64,000 nt of DNA from CAVROT01 sp963722905 (GTDB lineage Bacteria > Pseudomonadota > Alphaproteobacteria > Rhodobacterales > Rhodobacteraceae). Position 1 is the first letter of the stretch. Each line of letters begins with the position of its first letter. Below, piece after piece: positions 17,562 to 25,696 of the stretch. Both the position numbers and the translations under genes were made by a program. The notes under the pieces are model-generated. The model was not told the DNA's origin, did no database searches, and worked only from the letters and a program-made list of their open reading frames with translations. The DNA lies in the NCBI GenBank assembly GCA_963722905.1, contig CAVROT010000003.1, positions 104,154-168,153 of the forward strand, in the 5' to 3' direction.

Positions 17562-18535
17562 CGCAGGTTCTTCGCGCTGTCCTTGATGGCCGCGTACTGG
17601 CCCGAGGCGCGGAACCGCCACAGGTAGTCGGGCAGCACCGTCTCCAGCGGCGTCGGCGCGATGCCGAGATCGGCAAAGGTCATCGCCGCGTCGCGCACGA
17701 CATTGTCGCGGCGCAGATTGCGGACCTGGTCGCGCGTCAGAGGTCCCGTGACGATGCCGAACGTCGCCCGACCCAGAAGGTCGAAGCCCGCGCCCATGAC
17801 GGAGGCGATCCAGAACGGCACGTTCAGCACCGCGCGGCGGCGGCCGATCACCGTCAGCATCTCATCCATCATCTGGCGGAACGTCATGACCTCCGGGCCG
17901 CCCAGCTCATAGATACCGCCCGGGGCGACGCCCGTCGCGCAAAGCTCGGCCGCATGGGCCACGTCTCCGACGTAGACCGGCTGGAACCGCGTGCCGGCCC
18001 CGACGACCGGCAGAACCGGAGCGCCGCGCGCCATCTTGGCGAAGCGGTTGAAGAACGCGTCCTCGGCACCGAAGACGATGGAAGGGCGCAGGATCGCCGC
18101 ACCCGGGAACGCCTCCAGCACCGCGCGTTCGCCCCGGCCCTTGCTGGCGGCATAGCCGCTGCGGCTGTCCGGATCGGCCCCGATGGCAGAAATCAGTACC
18201 AGCCGGGCCACGCCCTCCTCGACGGCGATCCGGGCGATCCGGACGGCGCCATCGTCCTGGACGGCACCGAAACCCTGACGCCGCGTCTCGGCCAGCAGAC
18301 CCACGCAGTTCACGACGGCATCCGCTCCGCGAAGGACCGCGCGCACGCTGTCGTCGTCGCGGATGTTTGCAAAGATCGGCTCGACCTGCCCGACGACACC
18401 GTAGGTCCGCACGAAGGGCGCCAGCTCGGGGCGGCGCACGGCGACCCGGACGCGCCAGCCGGCCCGCGCCATTCGCCGTGTAACGTAGCGCCCGACGAAG
18501 CCGGAACCGCCGAAGATCGTGACCAATCCTGCCAT
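17552..18535 (-). CDS. NDUFA9-like NAD(P)-binding protein
   Basis: A 327-residue atypical short-chain dehydrogenase/reductase (NmrA/NDUFA9-like). The Rossmann motif VTIFGGSGFVGRYVTRRMAR is at the N-terminus, with VVNCVGLLAETRRQGF and LVLISAIGADPDSRSGYAAS K as the family-specific segments. Mitochondrial NDUFA9 is an accessory complex I subunit, and alphaproteobacterial homologues are annotated in the same way. I choose ATG 18535; a longer frame to 18592 adds a Gly/Pro-rich tail with no homology. It is convergent with uppP and lies 130 bp before tRNA-Leu, on the other strand. Confidence 0.82.
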   Translation of the reverse strand: MAGLVTIFGGSGFVGRYVTRRMARAGWRVRVAVRRPELAPFVRTYGVVGQVEPIFANIRDDDSVRAVLRGADAVVNCVGLLAETRRQGFGAVQDDGAVRIARIAVEEGVARLVLISAIGADPDSRSGYAASKGRGERAVLEAFPGAAILRPSIVFGAEDAFFNRFAKMARGAPVLPVVGAGTRFQPVYVGDVAHAAELCATGVAPGGIYELGGPEVMTFRQMMDEMLTVIGRRRAVLNVPFWIASVMGAGFDLLGRATFGIVTGPLTRDQVRNLRRDNVVRDAAMTFADLGIAPTPLETVLPDYLWRFRASGQYAAIKDSAKNLRQP

Positions 18536-18664
18536 CGGGTCCTCACAGCCTCTCGGTCCCGTCGGTCTAGGCGCGCCCCTCCAACCGCACAAGCCGCAAT
18601 TCGCCGCCAGCCGCCCGTTGACACCCCATCGCGGCCCCCGTAAGGCACGGCGTCACGACGACGG

Positions 18665-18750
18665 GCCCAGGTGGCGGAATGGTAGACGCGCTAGCTTCAG
18701 GTGCTAGTACTGGCAACGGTGTGGAGGTTCGAGTCCTCTCCTGGGCACCA
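18665..18750 (+). tRNA. tRNA-Leu (anticodon CAG)
   Basis: The acceptor stem GCCCAGG pairs with CCTGGGC, followed by A and an encoded CCA. The D-arm is GCG/CGC, the anticodon stem CTAGC/GCTAG carries loop TTCAGGT (anticodon CAG), there is a long class II variable arm, and the T-arm loop is TTCGAGT. At 86 nt it fits tRNA-Leu. A lower-G+C patch with a HIRAN gene follows directly, so the 3' end may have served as an integration site. Confidence 0.95.
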
Positions 18751-18755
18751 TATGT

Positions 18756-18838
18756 ATGACGTAAGCCGTTGTTTTTGGCATGAAAAACTTCCGAAGTAGT
18801 TTTGGCTTGTCCCCCTGGATATCTACCTTTTACGTCAT
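18756..18838. repeat. Inverted repeat pair behind tRNA-Leu
   Basis: ATGACGTAA at 18756-18764 and its exact reverse complement TTACGTCAT at 18830-18838 enclose about 65 bp of A+T-richer DNA. Between them is a smaller dyad, ACTTCCGAAGT flanked by AAAA and AGTTTT. The tRNA transcript may end here, or the pair may be remains of recombinase arm sites; the sequence does not decide. Confidence 0.35.
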
Positions 18839-18882
18839 GCTGGACGGGCAAGGTTCCGTGTTTCCGCTCGCCTAGCCGCCAG

Positions 18883-19317
18883 TCAGGCCACGTTTGGCGG
18901 TTCGGAAACGTTCAGACGTAATCCAAGTGTTTCCTGGCTGTGCCCGACGATGCGGGCCAATGCTTTACACTCACTTCCAGAAAGGCCAGCCTTGGCGAGT
19001 GCCGCGTGAATGCCGCCCGTCTGGTCCTTGGGGATAAAGCCCAGAGTTTTTCCTTTGTGAACCACCCTTATCGCGTTAGGATCATATTGATTCTTCGGGT
19101 CTGGTATGAGTGAAACCAAGAAATTGCCGCTGTGGTCACTTCCAAACGATTTTTCGGTCGTTTTGACAGCATCCTGATAATTAGAGGTTCCGGCGACCTT
19201 CAGGTTGAAGTCGCCATCGCCTTTTAAGCGGCGCACCCTGTCAGGGTTCGGGGGCTTGCGAATCTCGCGCTCTTCAGCTGCACCGCCCCCAACCAGTGCT
19301 TTGAGAAATCCAAACAT
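18883..19317 (-). CDS. HIRAN-domain protein
   Basis: A 144-residue protein whose central part looks like a HIRAN domain: FNLKVAGTSNYQDAVK (residues about 37-52), LIPDPKNQYDPNAIRVVHKG (about 70-89), KTLGFIPKDQTG and CKALARIVGH. In HLTF/Rad5 proteins this domain binds 3' DNA ends; small stand-alone bacterial forms are of unknown function. Base composition is visibly less G+C-rich than the neighbours and codons are more A/T-ended. With its position just behind tRNA-Leu, this suggests horizontal acquisition. No integrase is seen. Confidence 0.72.
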   Translation of the reverse strand: MFGFLKALVGGGAAEEREIRKPPNPDRVRRLKGDGDFNLKVAGTSNYQDAVKTTEKSFGSDHSGNFLVSLIPDPKNQYDPNAIRVVHKGKTLGFIPKDQTGGIHAALAKAGLSGSECKALARIVGHSQETLGLRLNVSEPPNVA

Positions 19318-19379
19318 TTTGCCCCAAATGCTTGCTTAGAGCGCACGTTAACACAAATGCCGTTACTGTTCAGTCTGAA

Positions 19380-19636
19380 TTATCTGCGGCATTCACGGCC
19401 TGTCACAGCTTCCAGCTTCACGCGAAGGTAGAAGGCCAGCGACCAAGCTTCTGCCCAAGGCCCACCCCGCGTATCGGGGGCAGTTCGCGCGTGACAGCTT
19501 CCAGGGGGCTGGGTTGCCACAGGCGCAGCCCGAGCGCCTAATGCAAGGCAATCACGTCAGCAGCCCGAAAGGCGTTCACGGCTTCGGGGGTGATGCGATG
19601 GGGTCGGCCTTTCACGGCCCGTCGCCTAGTCGGCAT
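19380..19636 (-). pseudogene. Broken small gene (ITPEAV..ALGL..W family)
   Basis: From ATG 19636 the frame reads a basic start, then RITPEAVNAFRAADVIALH, then TAG. After the stop the same frame continues ALGLRLWQPSPLEA, and a shifted frame continues WAEAWSLAFYLRVKLEAVTG to TAA at 19380. From memory this matches a small Rhodobacterales protein type with '(H)RALGLKPWE.SPL', often seen on mobile DNA. It is therefore read as one gene with a nonsense mutation (probably Arg to TAG) and a frameshift. Family identity is from recollection only. Confidence 0.5.
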
Positions 19637-19750
19637 CGCCGCCCCCTTTCTGTTTGGGTAGCCCAAAAGCATCTGCTGCCCAAGGTCCGCCGCGCTGTCG
19701 ACGAGACGACCCTCGAGGTCCGCGCAGCCGGGCTCACCGGCAGCGGCGTC

Positions 19751-19780
19751 GGCCCCTCCCGGCAGGGCCCCTCCCGGCAG
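19751..19780. repeat. 15-bp tandem duplication
   Basis: GGCCCCTCCCGGCAG occurs twice head to tail (19751-19765 and 19766-19780). Its first 12 bases recur inverted at 20100-20111, so the 44-bp palindrome is enclosed in a larger inverted structure. Confidence 0.7.
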
Positions 19781-19800
19781 ATTGCTTCGCGATCGCCTGA

Positions 19801-19844
19801 CCATTGCCCTGTCGGGCATGCTTGCATGCCCGACAGGGCAATGG
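19801..19844. repeat. 44-bp palindrome
   Basis: Two perfectly complementary 21-base arms are separated only by TT. The left arm begins CCATTGCCCTGTCGGGCATG and the right arm ends in CGACAGGGCAATGG. In RNA this would be an extremely stable hairpin; in DNA it could extrude a cruciform. There is no T-tract after either arm, so it is not a standard intrinsic terminator. Confidence 0.85.
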
Positions 19845-20257
19845 ATGGGCCCGTGCGGCCCGGCCTGCCCGGCCGGATCCCCAAGGGCGGGCAGATGGCG
19901 TCGGTCCCTGCGGACGGGGCCTGCGATACCGTTCGCCGGCGGGCTCGAACGGTCGTCCATCGGCCCCGGACCGATGGCGCCGCGATGCCTCACCTCCGAT
20001 CGCCGGACCGCCGAACTCCGGGCCCGCATCCACTGCCCCCTCTCGCACATGCCGGGCATGTGCTGCCGGGCAGCGGGCAGGGTCATGCGCAGCAGGGTCC
20101 CGGGAGGGGCCGCCCCCGACCGTTTCACCGCCCCGGGCATCCCCGTTACGCGACCCGTCGGCTGACCCCGACCGGGCAAGAAAACGCTCGCAACTCGGGC
20201 GCTCCGCGCGAATTGGCCAGATGTCGGCCCCCGCGAAATATGCCATTCCCGGCGACG

Positions 20258-20271
20258 TGCATACGAATGCA
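20258..20271. promoter_or_regulatory. Candidate LacI-family operator
   Basis: TGCATACGAATGCA is symmetric at 12 of 14 positions around a central CG, the form typical of LacI-family operators. It lies 70 bp before the ABC ATPase start, at the head of the operon that encodes its own LacI regulator (28828-29847). Repression of the importer and catabolic genes, relieved by a pathway ligand, is inferred. Confidence 0.5.
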
Positions 20272-20341
20272 AAAAATCGTTGCGAAGAACATCATGCTGG
20301 TCGACAGTGGTGGCACCGTACGCACCGGGGGGGTCGGGCCG

Positions 20342-21475
20342 ATGGCAAAGATCGAACTGCGCAACATCTCGAAACGCTGGGGTTCCTTCGTCGGGGTCGA
20401 CAGTTTCGACCTGACCATCGCCGACCGGGAGTTCCTGGTGCTGCTCGGCCCGTCCGGCTGTGGCAAGACCACGACGATGCGGATGATTGCCGGTCTGGAA
20501 GACGCGACCGAGGGCGATATCGTCATCGGTGATCGCGTGGTCAACGATCTCGACCCCAAGGACCGGGACGTGGCGATGGTGTTCCAGTCCTACGGGCTCT
20601 ATCCCAATCTCAATGTCTACGAGAATATCCGTTTTCCGTTGAAAGTGCGCAAGGTTCCCGAAAGCGAGCACGACGAACGCGTGCGGCGCGCCAGCGCGAT
20701 GGTCGAACTCGACGATTTCCTGCACCGCAAGCCGGCCGAGCTATCGGGTGGGCAGCGGCAGCGGGTGGCGCTGGCCCGCGCCATCGTTCGCCGTCCCGCC
20801 GTGTTCCTGATGGACGAGCCGCTGTCCAATCTGGATGCCAAGCTGCGCGTTTCGACCCGGGCCCAGATCAAGAACCTGAGCCACGAGCTCAAGGTCACGA
20901 CCGTCTACGTGACCCACGACCAGATCGAGGCCATGACCCTCGCGGATCGCGTCGTTGTCATGAAGAAGGGCGTCATCCAGCAAGTCGGCACGCCTACGGA
21001 GATCTACGACAACCCGGCCAATACCTTCGTCGCGGGCTTTATCGGCAGCCCGGCCATGAACCTGGTGGAGGGTACGCTCCGCAACGGTGTATTCGAAGGA
21101 AAAGACGTTCGCATCGAGGGGCTTGCTGGTGCCGACGATGACGTGACGCTTGGCTTTCGCGCCGAGGACGCGAGCGTTGCCCGACCCGGCGAGACGCCGC
21201 AGGTCAAGGCGAAGCTCTACACGATCGAGCTTCTGGGCGACGCGGTCATGCTGACCGTACGAGCCGGTGGCGCGATGGTCAGCGTAAAGGCGCCCAAGGA
21301 TTTCCGTGCAGAAATCGACGACGAGGTCGGGTTTCATGTGCCCCCCGGGATTTGCCACCTCTACGACCCCCAAAGCGGCGAGCGAACCGGCGAACCTCAC
21401 CGTCCCACCCAAGACGGCATACCGCCCGCCTCGGATGCGGAACGGATCGCGACCGCACCGACCGGCCCCATGTGA
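20342..21475 (+). CDS. Sugar-type ABC transporter ATP-binding protein (UgpC/MalK-like)
   Basis: A 377-residue CUT1-family ATPase that powers import by the neighbouring permeases. Walker A is GPSGCGKTTTMRM, the Q-loop VFQSYGLYPN, the signature LSGGQRQRVALARA, Walker B VFLMDEPLSNLDAKLR and the switch His YVTHDQIEAM. A TOBE/OB regulatory domain follows from about residue 235. The C-terminus carries an extra, poorly conserved tail of about 35 residues after DDEVGFHVPP. I use ATG 20342 (MAKIELRNISKRWG), preceded by a GGGGGGG run. It is the first gene of the accessory catabolic operon. Confidence 0.92.
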   Translation: MAKIELRNISKRWGSFVGVDSFDLTIADREFLVLLGPSGCGKTTTMRMIAGLEDATEGDIVIGDRVVNDLDPKDRDVAMVFQSYGLYPNLNVYENIRFPLKVRKVPESEHDERVRRASAMVELDDFLHRKPAELSGGQRQRVALARAIVRRPAVFLMDEPLSNLDAKLRVSTRAQIKNLSHELKVTTVYVTHDQIEAMTLADRVVVMKKGVIQQVGTPTEIYDNPANTFVAGFIGSPAMNLVEGTLRNGVFEGKDVRIEGLAGADDDVTLGFRAEDASVARPGETPQVKAKLYTIELLGDAVMLTVRAGGAMVSVKAPKDFRAEIDDEVGFHVPPGICHLYDPQSGERTGEPHRPTQDGIPPASDAERIATAPTGPM

Positions 21476-21536
21476 GCCATTGTCCGGAACATGGGGTACG
21501 AACCGACGTAGCCAGAGAACCGTTAGGGAGATAAAA

Positions 21537-22754
21537 ATGAGAACCACCTTTGCAATGGCGACCGCCGCCATGCTGATGGGCAGCGCCGCTCAGGCGGATT
21601 GCGCCTTCGAGAACGAGGTCGACGTCAAGATCCTGGCGGCGGGATTCGAGGCATGGAAGGCCGTGACGGACGCAATGGCCGAGTGCGGCAACGTCCAGGC
21701 CGAACTCGACCAGGAATTCCGCACGAAACAGCCTTCGGCATTCGCCGCCAATCCGTCTCTCTACCAGATCGGTGGCGTATCGAACGGTACCATTACGCCG
21801 CTCATGAATGAAGGCACGATACGGCCCCTCGACGATCTCGTGGAGCAATACGGCCAGAACCTGAAGCCGAACCAGCTCATCCGGATCGACGGCAACATCA
21901 TGGCGGTGGCCATGATGGTGAATACGTTCGAGCTGTCGTACCGAGCAGACCTTTTCGAGGAACACGGCATAGAGGTGCCGACGGATTACGATGGCGTCAT
22001 CGCCGCCGCCGAAAAGCTGCGGGACGTCGAAGGGATCGATTATCCCCTTGGAGCCATGACGAAGTCGGGCTGGGACCTCGCGATGGAATTCGTGAACATA
22101 TACCAGAGTTCCGGCCAGGCACTGGTGAACGAAGACAGCAGCCCGAACGTCGACAACGAGACCGGGGTGAAAACGCTCGAGCTGCTCAAGGCGCTGAGCG
22201 AATACATGGACCCCGAATATCTGGTCAGCGATTCCACCTACGTCCAGCAGCAAATGCAACAGAGCAAGGTTGCCATGGCCAATACCTGGGCGAGCCGCGC
22301 CGGCGCCGTCGACAACGAGGCGGAAAGTTCGGTCGTCGGCAAGGTCGAAACCGCCATGTCGCCCATCGCGCCGTTTGGCGACCGGCCTGTGGCCACGATC
22401 TGGTGGGACGGCATCGTGATCGCCAAGAACATCTCGGACGAAGAGGCCGAAGCGGCGTTTCGCGTCGCGATGGAGGGCATGGATACCGAAATGGTGAAGG
22501 CCAACAACGACGCTGCCGTCTGGCTCATCGAGGGTTACGAGCCGGGCCGCCTGGCCAAGGGGGCAATCGAGACGGCGACCCATGACCCCGCGCCGCTGAG
22601 CTATCCGTCGTCGGTCGAGATGGGACTGATGCACACGGCGCTCGGCAACGAGGTGGCCGCCTTCCTGACGGGAAGCCGGAATGCGGAGAGGACGCTCGAG
22701 GCGATCGAGGCGAGCTATTCCACCGCCGCGCGCGAAGCGGGCGTGATGCAGTAA
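21537..22754 (+). CDS. Extracellular sugar-type substrate-binding protein
   Basis: A 405-residue periplasmic binding protein (family 1, COG1653-like). A signal peptide is visible at residues 1-20 (MRTTFAMATAAMLMGSAAQA, cleavage before DCAFENE). Further features are LYQIGGVSNGTITPLMNEG, the hinge region with PTDYDGVIAAAEKLRD, and ATIWWDGIVIAKN. AGGGAG lies 8 bases before the start. An intercistronic GC-rich stem (GGCGG 22779-22783 with CCGCC 22795-22799) follows, as often seen after binding-protein genes. Family 1 members bind sugars, polyols or glycerol-phosphate derivatives; the ligand here is not known. Confidence 0.9.
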   Translation: MRTTFAMATAAMLMGSAAQADCAFENEVDVKILAAGFEAWKAVTDAMAECGNVQAELDQEFRTKQPSAFAANPSLYQIGGVSNGTITPLMNEGTIRPLDDLVEQYGQNLKPNQLIRIDGNIMAVAMMVNTFELSYRADLFEEHGIEVPTDYDGVIAAAEKLRDVEGIDYPLGAMTKSGWDLAMEFVNIYQSSGQALVNEDSSPNVDNETGVKTLELLKALSEYMDPEYLVSDSTYVQQQMQQSKVAMANTWASRAGAVDNEAESSVVGKVETAMSPIAPFGDRPVATIWWDGIVIAKNISDEEAEAAFRVAMEGMDTEMVKANNDAAVWLIEGYEPGRLAKGAIETATHDPAPLSYPSSVEMGLMHTALGNEVAAFLTGSRNAERTLEAIEASYSTAAREAGVMQ

Positions 22755-22857
22755 CGCGTTCGACACGAAATGGGGGCGGGCGGCGATACGGCGTCCGCCT
22801 CCGTGGAGGGCCGGGTCTCTCCTGCGCGACCCTGCGTCAGCCTGGGGGAGATCGATT

Positions 22858-23880
22858 GTGAAATTCCGAACCTTCGCCGCCTTCGTCGGCCCGTCGATTT
22901 TCATGATGTTCGTCTTCATCGCGCTGCCGCTCGTCAGCGTGTTCCTCCAGTCCTTCCAGGTCACGCAACCGGTGATCGAACGGATCGAGGTCGAAAGCTG
23001 TACCGCGGGATTCCTTGAGCAAACCTGCACCACTCAGGTCAGGGCAAGGCCGAAGATCGGAGAGAACGGGCAGGTGGAGACGACGACCCAATGGGTCGGG
23101 CTGCAAAGCTACGCGAGTCTGCTTCAGCTGGACCGTGTCTGGTCCGCATTATCGAACGGAATGCCGGGCCGGATATTGCAGATCGATTTCTGGCAGGCTC
23201 TACGCTTCACCCTCACCTTTACGCTGGCGACCCTTCCACTCGTCGTCGGACTGGGGCTGGCGATCGCGCTTGCCGTGAACAACGCGGCAAAGTCGATCCG
23301 GGGGCCGGTGATCTTCATTTCGCTGCTGCCTTTCATCATCACGCCGGTCATTGGCGCGCTATCGATCCGCTGGCTCTTTTACGGCGACGGGATCGTGACC
23401 GCATGGCTCGAAGGATGGTTCAATACCAATATTTCCGTCGCGGCCAACGGTTACGCTGTCGAGGCGCTGATGATGTTCTACAGGGTCTGGCATGTCGCGC
23501 CCTTCGCCTTCGTGATCTTCTACGCCGGGCTTCAGACGGTGAACCAGGATACGTTGGAATCGGCGATCATCGACGGCGCCAATCGCTGGCAGCGGCTGAA
23601 ATTCGTTATCGTGCCTCATCTGATGCCGTTGATCGTGTTCATCGCGCTGATCCACCTCATGGATGCGTATCGCGCCTTCGAGGAAGTCGTCGGCTTCAGC
23701 TCGCAAGCGCAGCGGATCACGCTGCAATGGCTGACCTACGACCTCCTTCAACCGGACGACGCGGGCAACCGTTCGATCAGCCGGGCGTCGGCCAGCGCGA
23801 TGCTGACCATGATCGGCATCGTCATCATCCTCTTGCCGCCGCTGCGCCGAACCTGGCGCGATCACAAGGGAGCGTCGTGA
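22858..23880 (+). CDS. ABC transporter permease 1 (MalF-like)
   Basis: A 340-residue inner-membrane permease starting at GTG 22858 (GGGGGAG 8 bases upstream). After the first membrane segment (FVGPSIFMMFVFIALPLVSV) there is an enlarged, probably periplasmic loop of about 80 residues with a Cys pair (CTAGFLEQTC). The EAA loop contacting the ATPase is LESAIIDGANRWQRLKFVIV (about residues 236-255). It should pair with permease 2 in a heterodimeric CUT1 importer. The stop overlaps the next start (TGATG). Confidence 0.9.
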   Translation: MKFRTFAAFVGPSIFMMFVFIALPLVSVFLQSFQVTQPVIERIEVESCTAGFLEQTCTTQVRARPKIGENGQVETTTQWVGLQSYASLLQLDRVWSALSNGMPGRILQIDFWQALRFTLTFTLATLPLVVGLGLAIALAVNNAAKSIRGPVIFISLLPFIITPVIGALSIRWLFYGDGIVTAWLEGWFNTNISVAANGYAVEALMMFYRVWHVAPFAFVIFYAGLQTVNQDTLESAIIDGANRWQRLKFVIVPHLMPLIVFIALIHLMDAYRAFEEVVGFSSQAQRITLQWLTYDLLQPDDAGNRSISRASASAMLTMIGIVIILLPPLRRTWRDHKGAS

Positions 23881-25037
23881 TGGCTGCCTCGAAGGCACTT
23901 CGCCAGCCCGCCTCACTGCGCTTCGGATCCGCCGCGTTCCTTGCGTTCTGGTGCCTGATCGCCGCATTCCCGCTGTTCTGGATTCTGGTGATGAGCTTCA
24001 AGTCGCCGGTCGATGCGTTCGACTCCAATCCATTGGCGGTAATCTTCGGGCCGCGCACCCTTTCGACAGGCAAGGGGTTGAGCGTCATCGACCTGGTGAT
24101 CGGCATCGCATTCCTGTGGTACGCGGTGCGCTTCGCCTTCACGAACCTGCCACGGATGGTCCGGGCGTTCTCGCCGTTCGGCATCATCGCGCTGGGCTGG
24201 CTGATCGGAGCCCTTGGCTTCGCCATCGGCTTCGTCATGTTGTTCCTCGGACTGCTTCCCATCCTGTTGGACGCCCTGAACGCCATCGCCGGCCCGCTGG
24301 GGCGGCCGATCATCGGTCTGACCGCCGAGCATTACCGGGCCGTCTGGGTCGAGAACGAATTCTACCGCAATTTCATCAACTCGCTGATCGTCACCGGCGG
24401 CGTGGTCACGGTTTCGCTGACCGTCGGCACGCTGGCCGGATACGGACTGGCGCGGTCGGGGTCGAATCTCGCGTTCTGGCTGCTGATCGGCGCGCTGATC
24501 TTCCGAGCGCTGCCCCATTCGGTGCTGGTCGCGGGGTATCTCCCGGTCTTCATAAATTCGGCCGAGATATTGCGGCCCATCCTCGGCGATGCCGCACCAA
24601 CGCTGTACGGTCAACCGCTGGCCGTCATCGCCGTGCTGGTGGCGATCAATCAGCCCTTCACCATCTGGATGCTGCGCTCGTTCTTCCAGTCCATTCCGGT
24701 CGAGCTCGACGAGGCCGCCCGCGTCGACGGCTGCACGCATCTGCAGGCGTTCCGACGTGTCATAATGCCGGTGATGTGGCCCGGCGTCATCACCACGGGG
24801 CTCTTCAGCTTCCTGCTGGGCTACAACGACTTTCTGGTGACGTCGCTGCTGCTCGATGCCCAGAACCAGACCATGGTTCCCGCCATTGCAGGCTACTTCA
24901 ACCGAGAGACGACGACGACGGACCAAGTCGAAGCGATCGCCGCGGCCGTCTCCATCACCGCGCCGCTGTTCCTTCTGGTGATGGTCTTCCAGCGGCAGAT
25001 CGTTTCGGGCCTGACGGCAGGGGCGGTCAAGGGATAG
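23880..25037 (+). CDS. ABC transporter permease 2 (MalG-like) with hydrophobic insert
   Basis: A 385-residue permease, longer than the usual 270-300 for this family. After TM1 (FLAFWCLIAAFPLFWILVMS) an additional hydrophobic stretch of about 90 residues appears (LVIGIAFLWYAVRFAF, then LGWLIGALGFAIGFVMLFLG), before the conserved FYRNFINSLIVTGG. This suggests two or three extra membrane segments. The EAA loop is ELDEAARVDGCTHLQAFRRV, near residue 280. It overlaps permease 1 by one base. Confidence 0.88.
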   Translation: MAASKALRQPASLRFGSAAFLAFWCLIAAFPLFWILVMSFKSPVDAFDSNPLAVIFGPRTLSTGKGLSVIDLVIGIAFLWYAVRFAFTNLPRMVRAFSPFGIIALGWLIGALGFAIGFVMLFLGLLPILLDALNAIAGPLGRPIIGLTAEHYRAVWVENEFYRNFINSLIVTGGVVTVSLTVGTLAGYGLARSGSNLAFWLLIGALIFRALPHSVLVAGYLPVFINSAEILRPILGDAAPTLYGQPLAVIAVLVAINQPFTIWMLRSFFQSIPVELDEAARVDGCTHLQAFRRVIMPVMWPGVITTGLFSFLLGYNDFLVTSLLLDAQNQTMVPAIAGYFNRETTTTDQVEAIAAAVSITAPLFLLVMVFQRQIVSGLTAGAVKG

Positions 25038-25054
25038 GCGCGCGCACCCGCATC

Positions 25055-25070
25055 GCCGGCCCTGGCCGGC
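25055..25070. other. GC-rich hairpin after permease 2
   Basis: GCCGGCC and GGCCGGC are perfect 7-base arms with a CT loop, 18 bp after the permease 2 stop. There is no T-tract, so it is more likely an mRNA-stabilising or partial-attenuation stem between the importer and catabolic parts of the operon than a terminator. Confidence 0.35.
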
Positions 25071-25153
25071 ATCGAGTCGCCAGCCTGGAGATTGCGTCCG
25101 TCGGGCGCGCAGATGGGGCATCCGGATATGGGATCCGAACGAGGACTTGAAAG

Positions 25154-25696
25154 ATGACGAGTGCAAGACCCCGGCAGGCGGCACTGACCCGCGATGCCGA
25201 TCCCTCCCAGACCGAGGAGACAAGCCGTGCCATGGAGGGTATGGTCGACGGGCTGAACGACCATCGCATCGACGACATCGGTGAGTTCTTCTCCGATGAT
25301 CTCGCCCGGCGCGGGAACTCCGGCTGCGGGACCAAACACCGCCTTCGGGAGTGTCACGATAGCTGGCAGCGCCCGTTCCAGGCAGCTTTCTCGGACAGGG
25401 TCTGCGTGGATGAGGCCCGGCTTTTCATGGGCGAACGGGCGGCAACGTTCGGCCGGCAGCAAGCCGTCCATTCGGGTCCGTTCATGGGACTGCCCGCGAC
25501 CGGCCGCCGCGTCGAGATCCGGTACATGGACTTCTGGCGCGTCGAGGACGGAAGGATCGCCGACCACCGGGCGATGGTCGACTTTCCGCATGTCCTCGCC
25601 CAACTCGGCCGTGACGTGTTCGCCGGCGAGGGCTGGGAAGCCTTCGACAGTGGCGAGCGCACCCCACCCAGACCTCAGGAAGATGCAACGTCATGA
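25154..25696 (+). CDS. SnoaL-like protein (single NTF2-like domain)
   Basis: A 180-residue protein of the SnoaL/polyketide-cyclase-like NTF2 superfamily. The family pattern is in VDGLNDHRIDDIGEFFSDDL (N-terminal helix) and FMGLPATGRRVEIRYMDFWR with VEDGRIADHRAMVDF (final strands). Such cone-shaped folds catalyse aldol-type cyclisations, isomerisations or hydrations, or only bind ligand, so no reaction can be assigned. It opens the catabolic half of the operon and overlaps the dehydrogenase gene by 4 bp. Three further members of the fold follow within 9 kb. Confidence 0.8.
   Translation: MTSARPRQAALTRDADPSQTEETSRAMEGMVDGLNDHRIDDIGEFFSDDLARRGNSGCGTKHRLRECHDSWQRPFQAAFSDRVCVDEARLFMGERAATFGRQQAVHSGPFMGLPATGRRVEIRYMDFWRVEDGRIADHRAMVDFPHVLAQLGRDVFAGEGWEAFDSGERTPPRPQEDATS

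Larger units (their letters stand above)
19637..20257. other. Non-coding stretch rich in inverted repeats
   Basis: About 620 bp without a convincing gene, although frames are open on both strands because of high G+C and symmetry. It contains a 15-bp tandem duplication (19751-19780), a 44-bp palindrome (19801-19844), a 19-bp dyad GCACATGCC-G-GGCATGTGC (20045-20063), and CCGGGAGGGGCC (20100-20111), which is the reverse complement of part of the tandem duplication. It may be a structured RNA, a recombination site or REP-like DNA. Confidence 0.5.

Noticed and set aside
19538..20725. Long minus-strand frame through the palindromic region
   Set aside because: It mixes antisense ABC sequence, repeat DNA and the tail of the small pseudogene; only the last 33 codons look gene-like.
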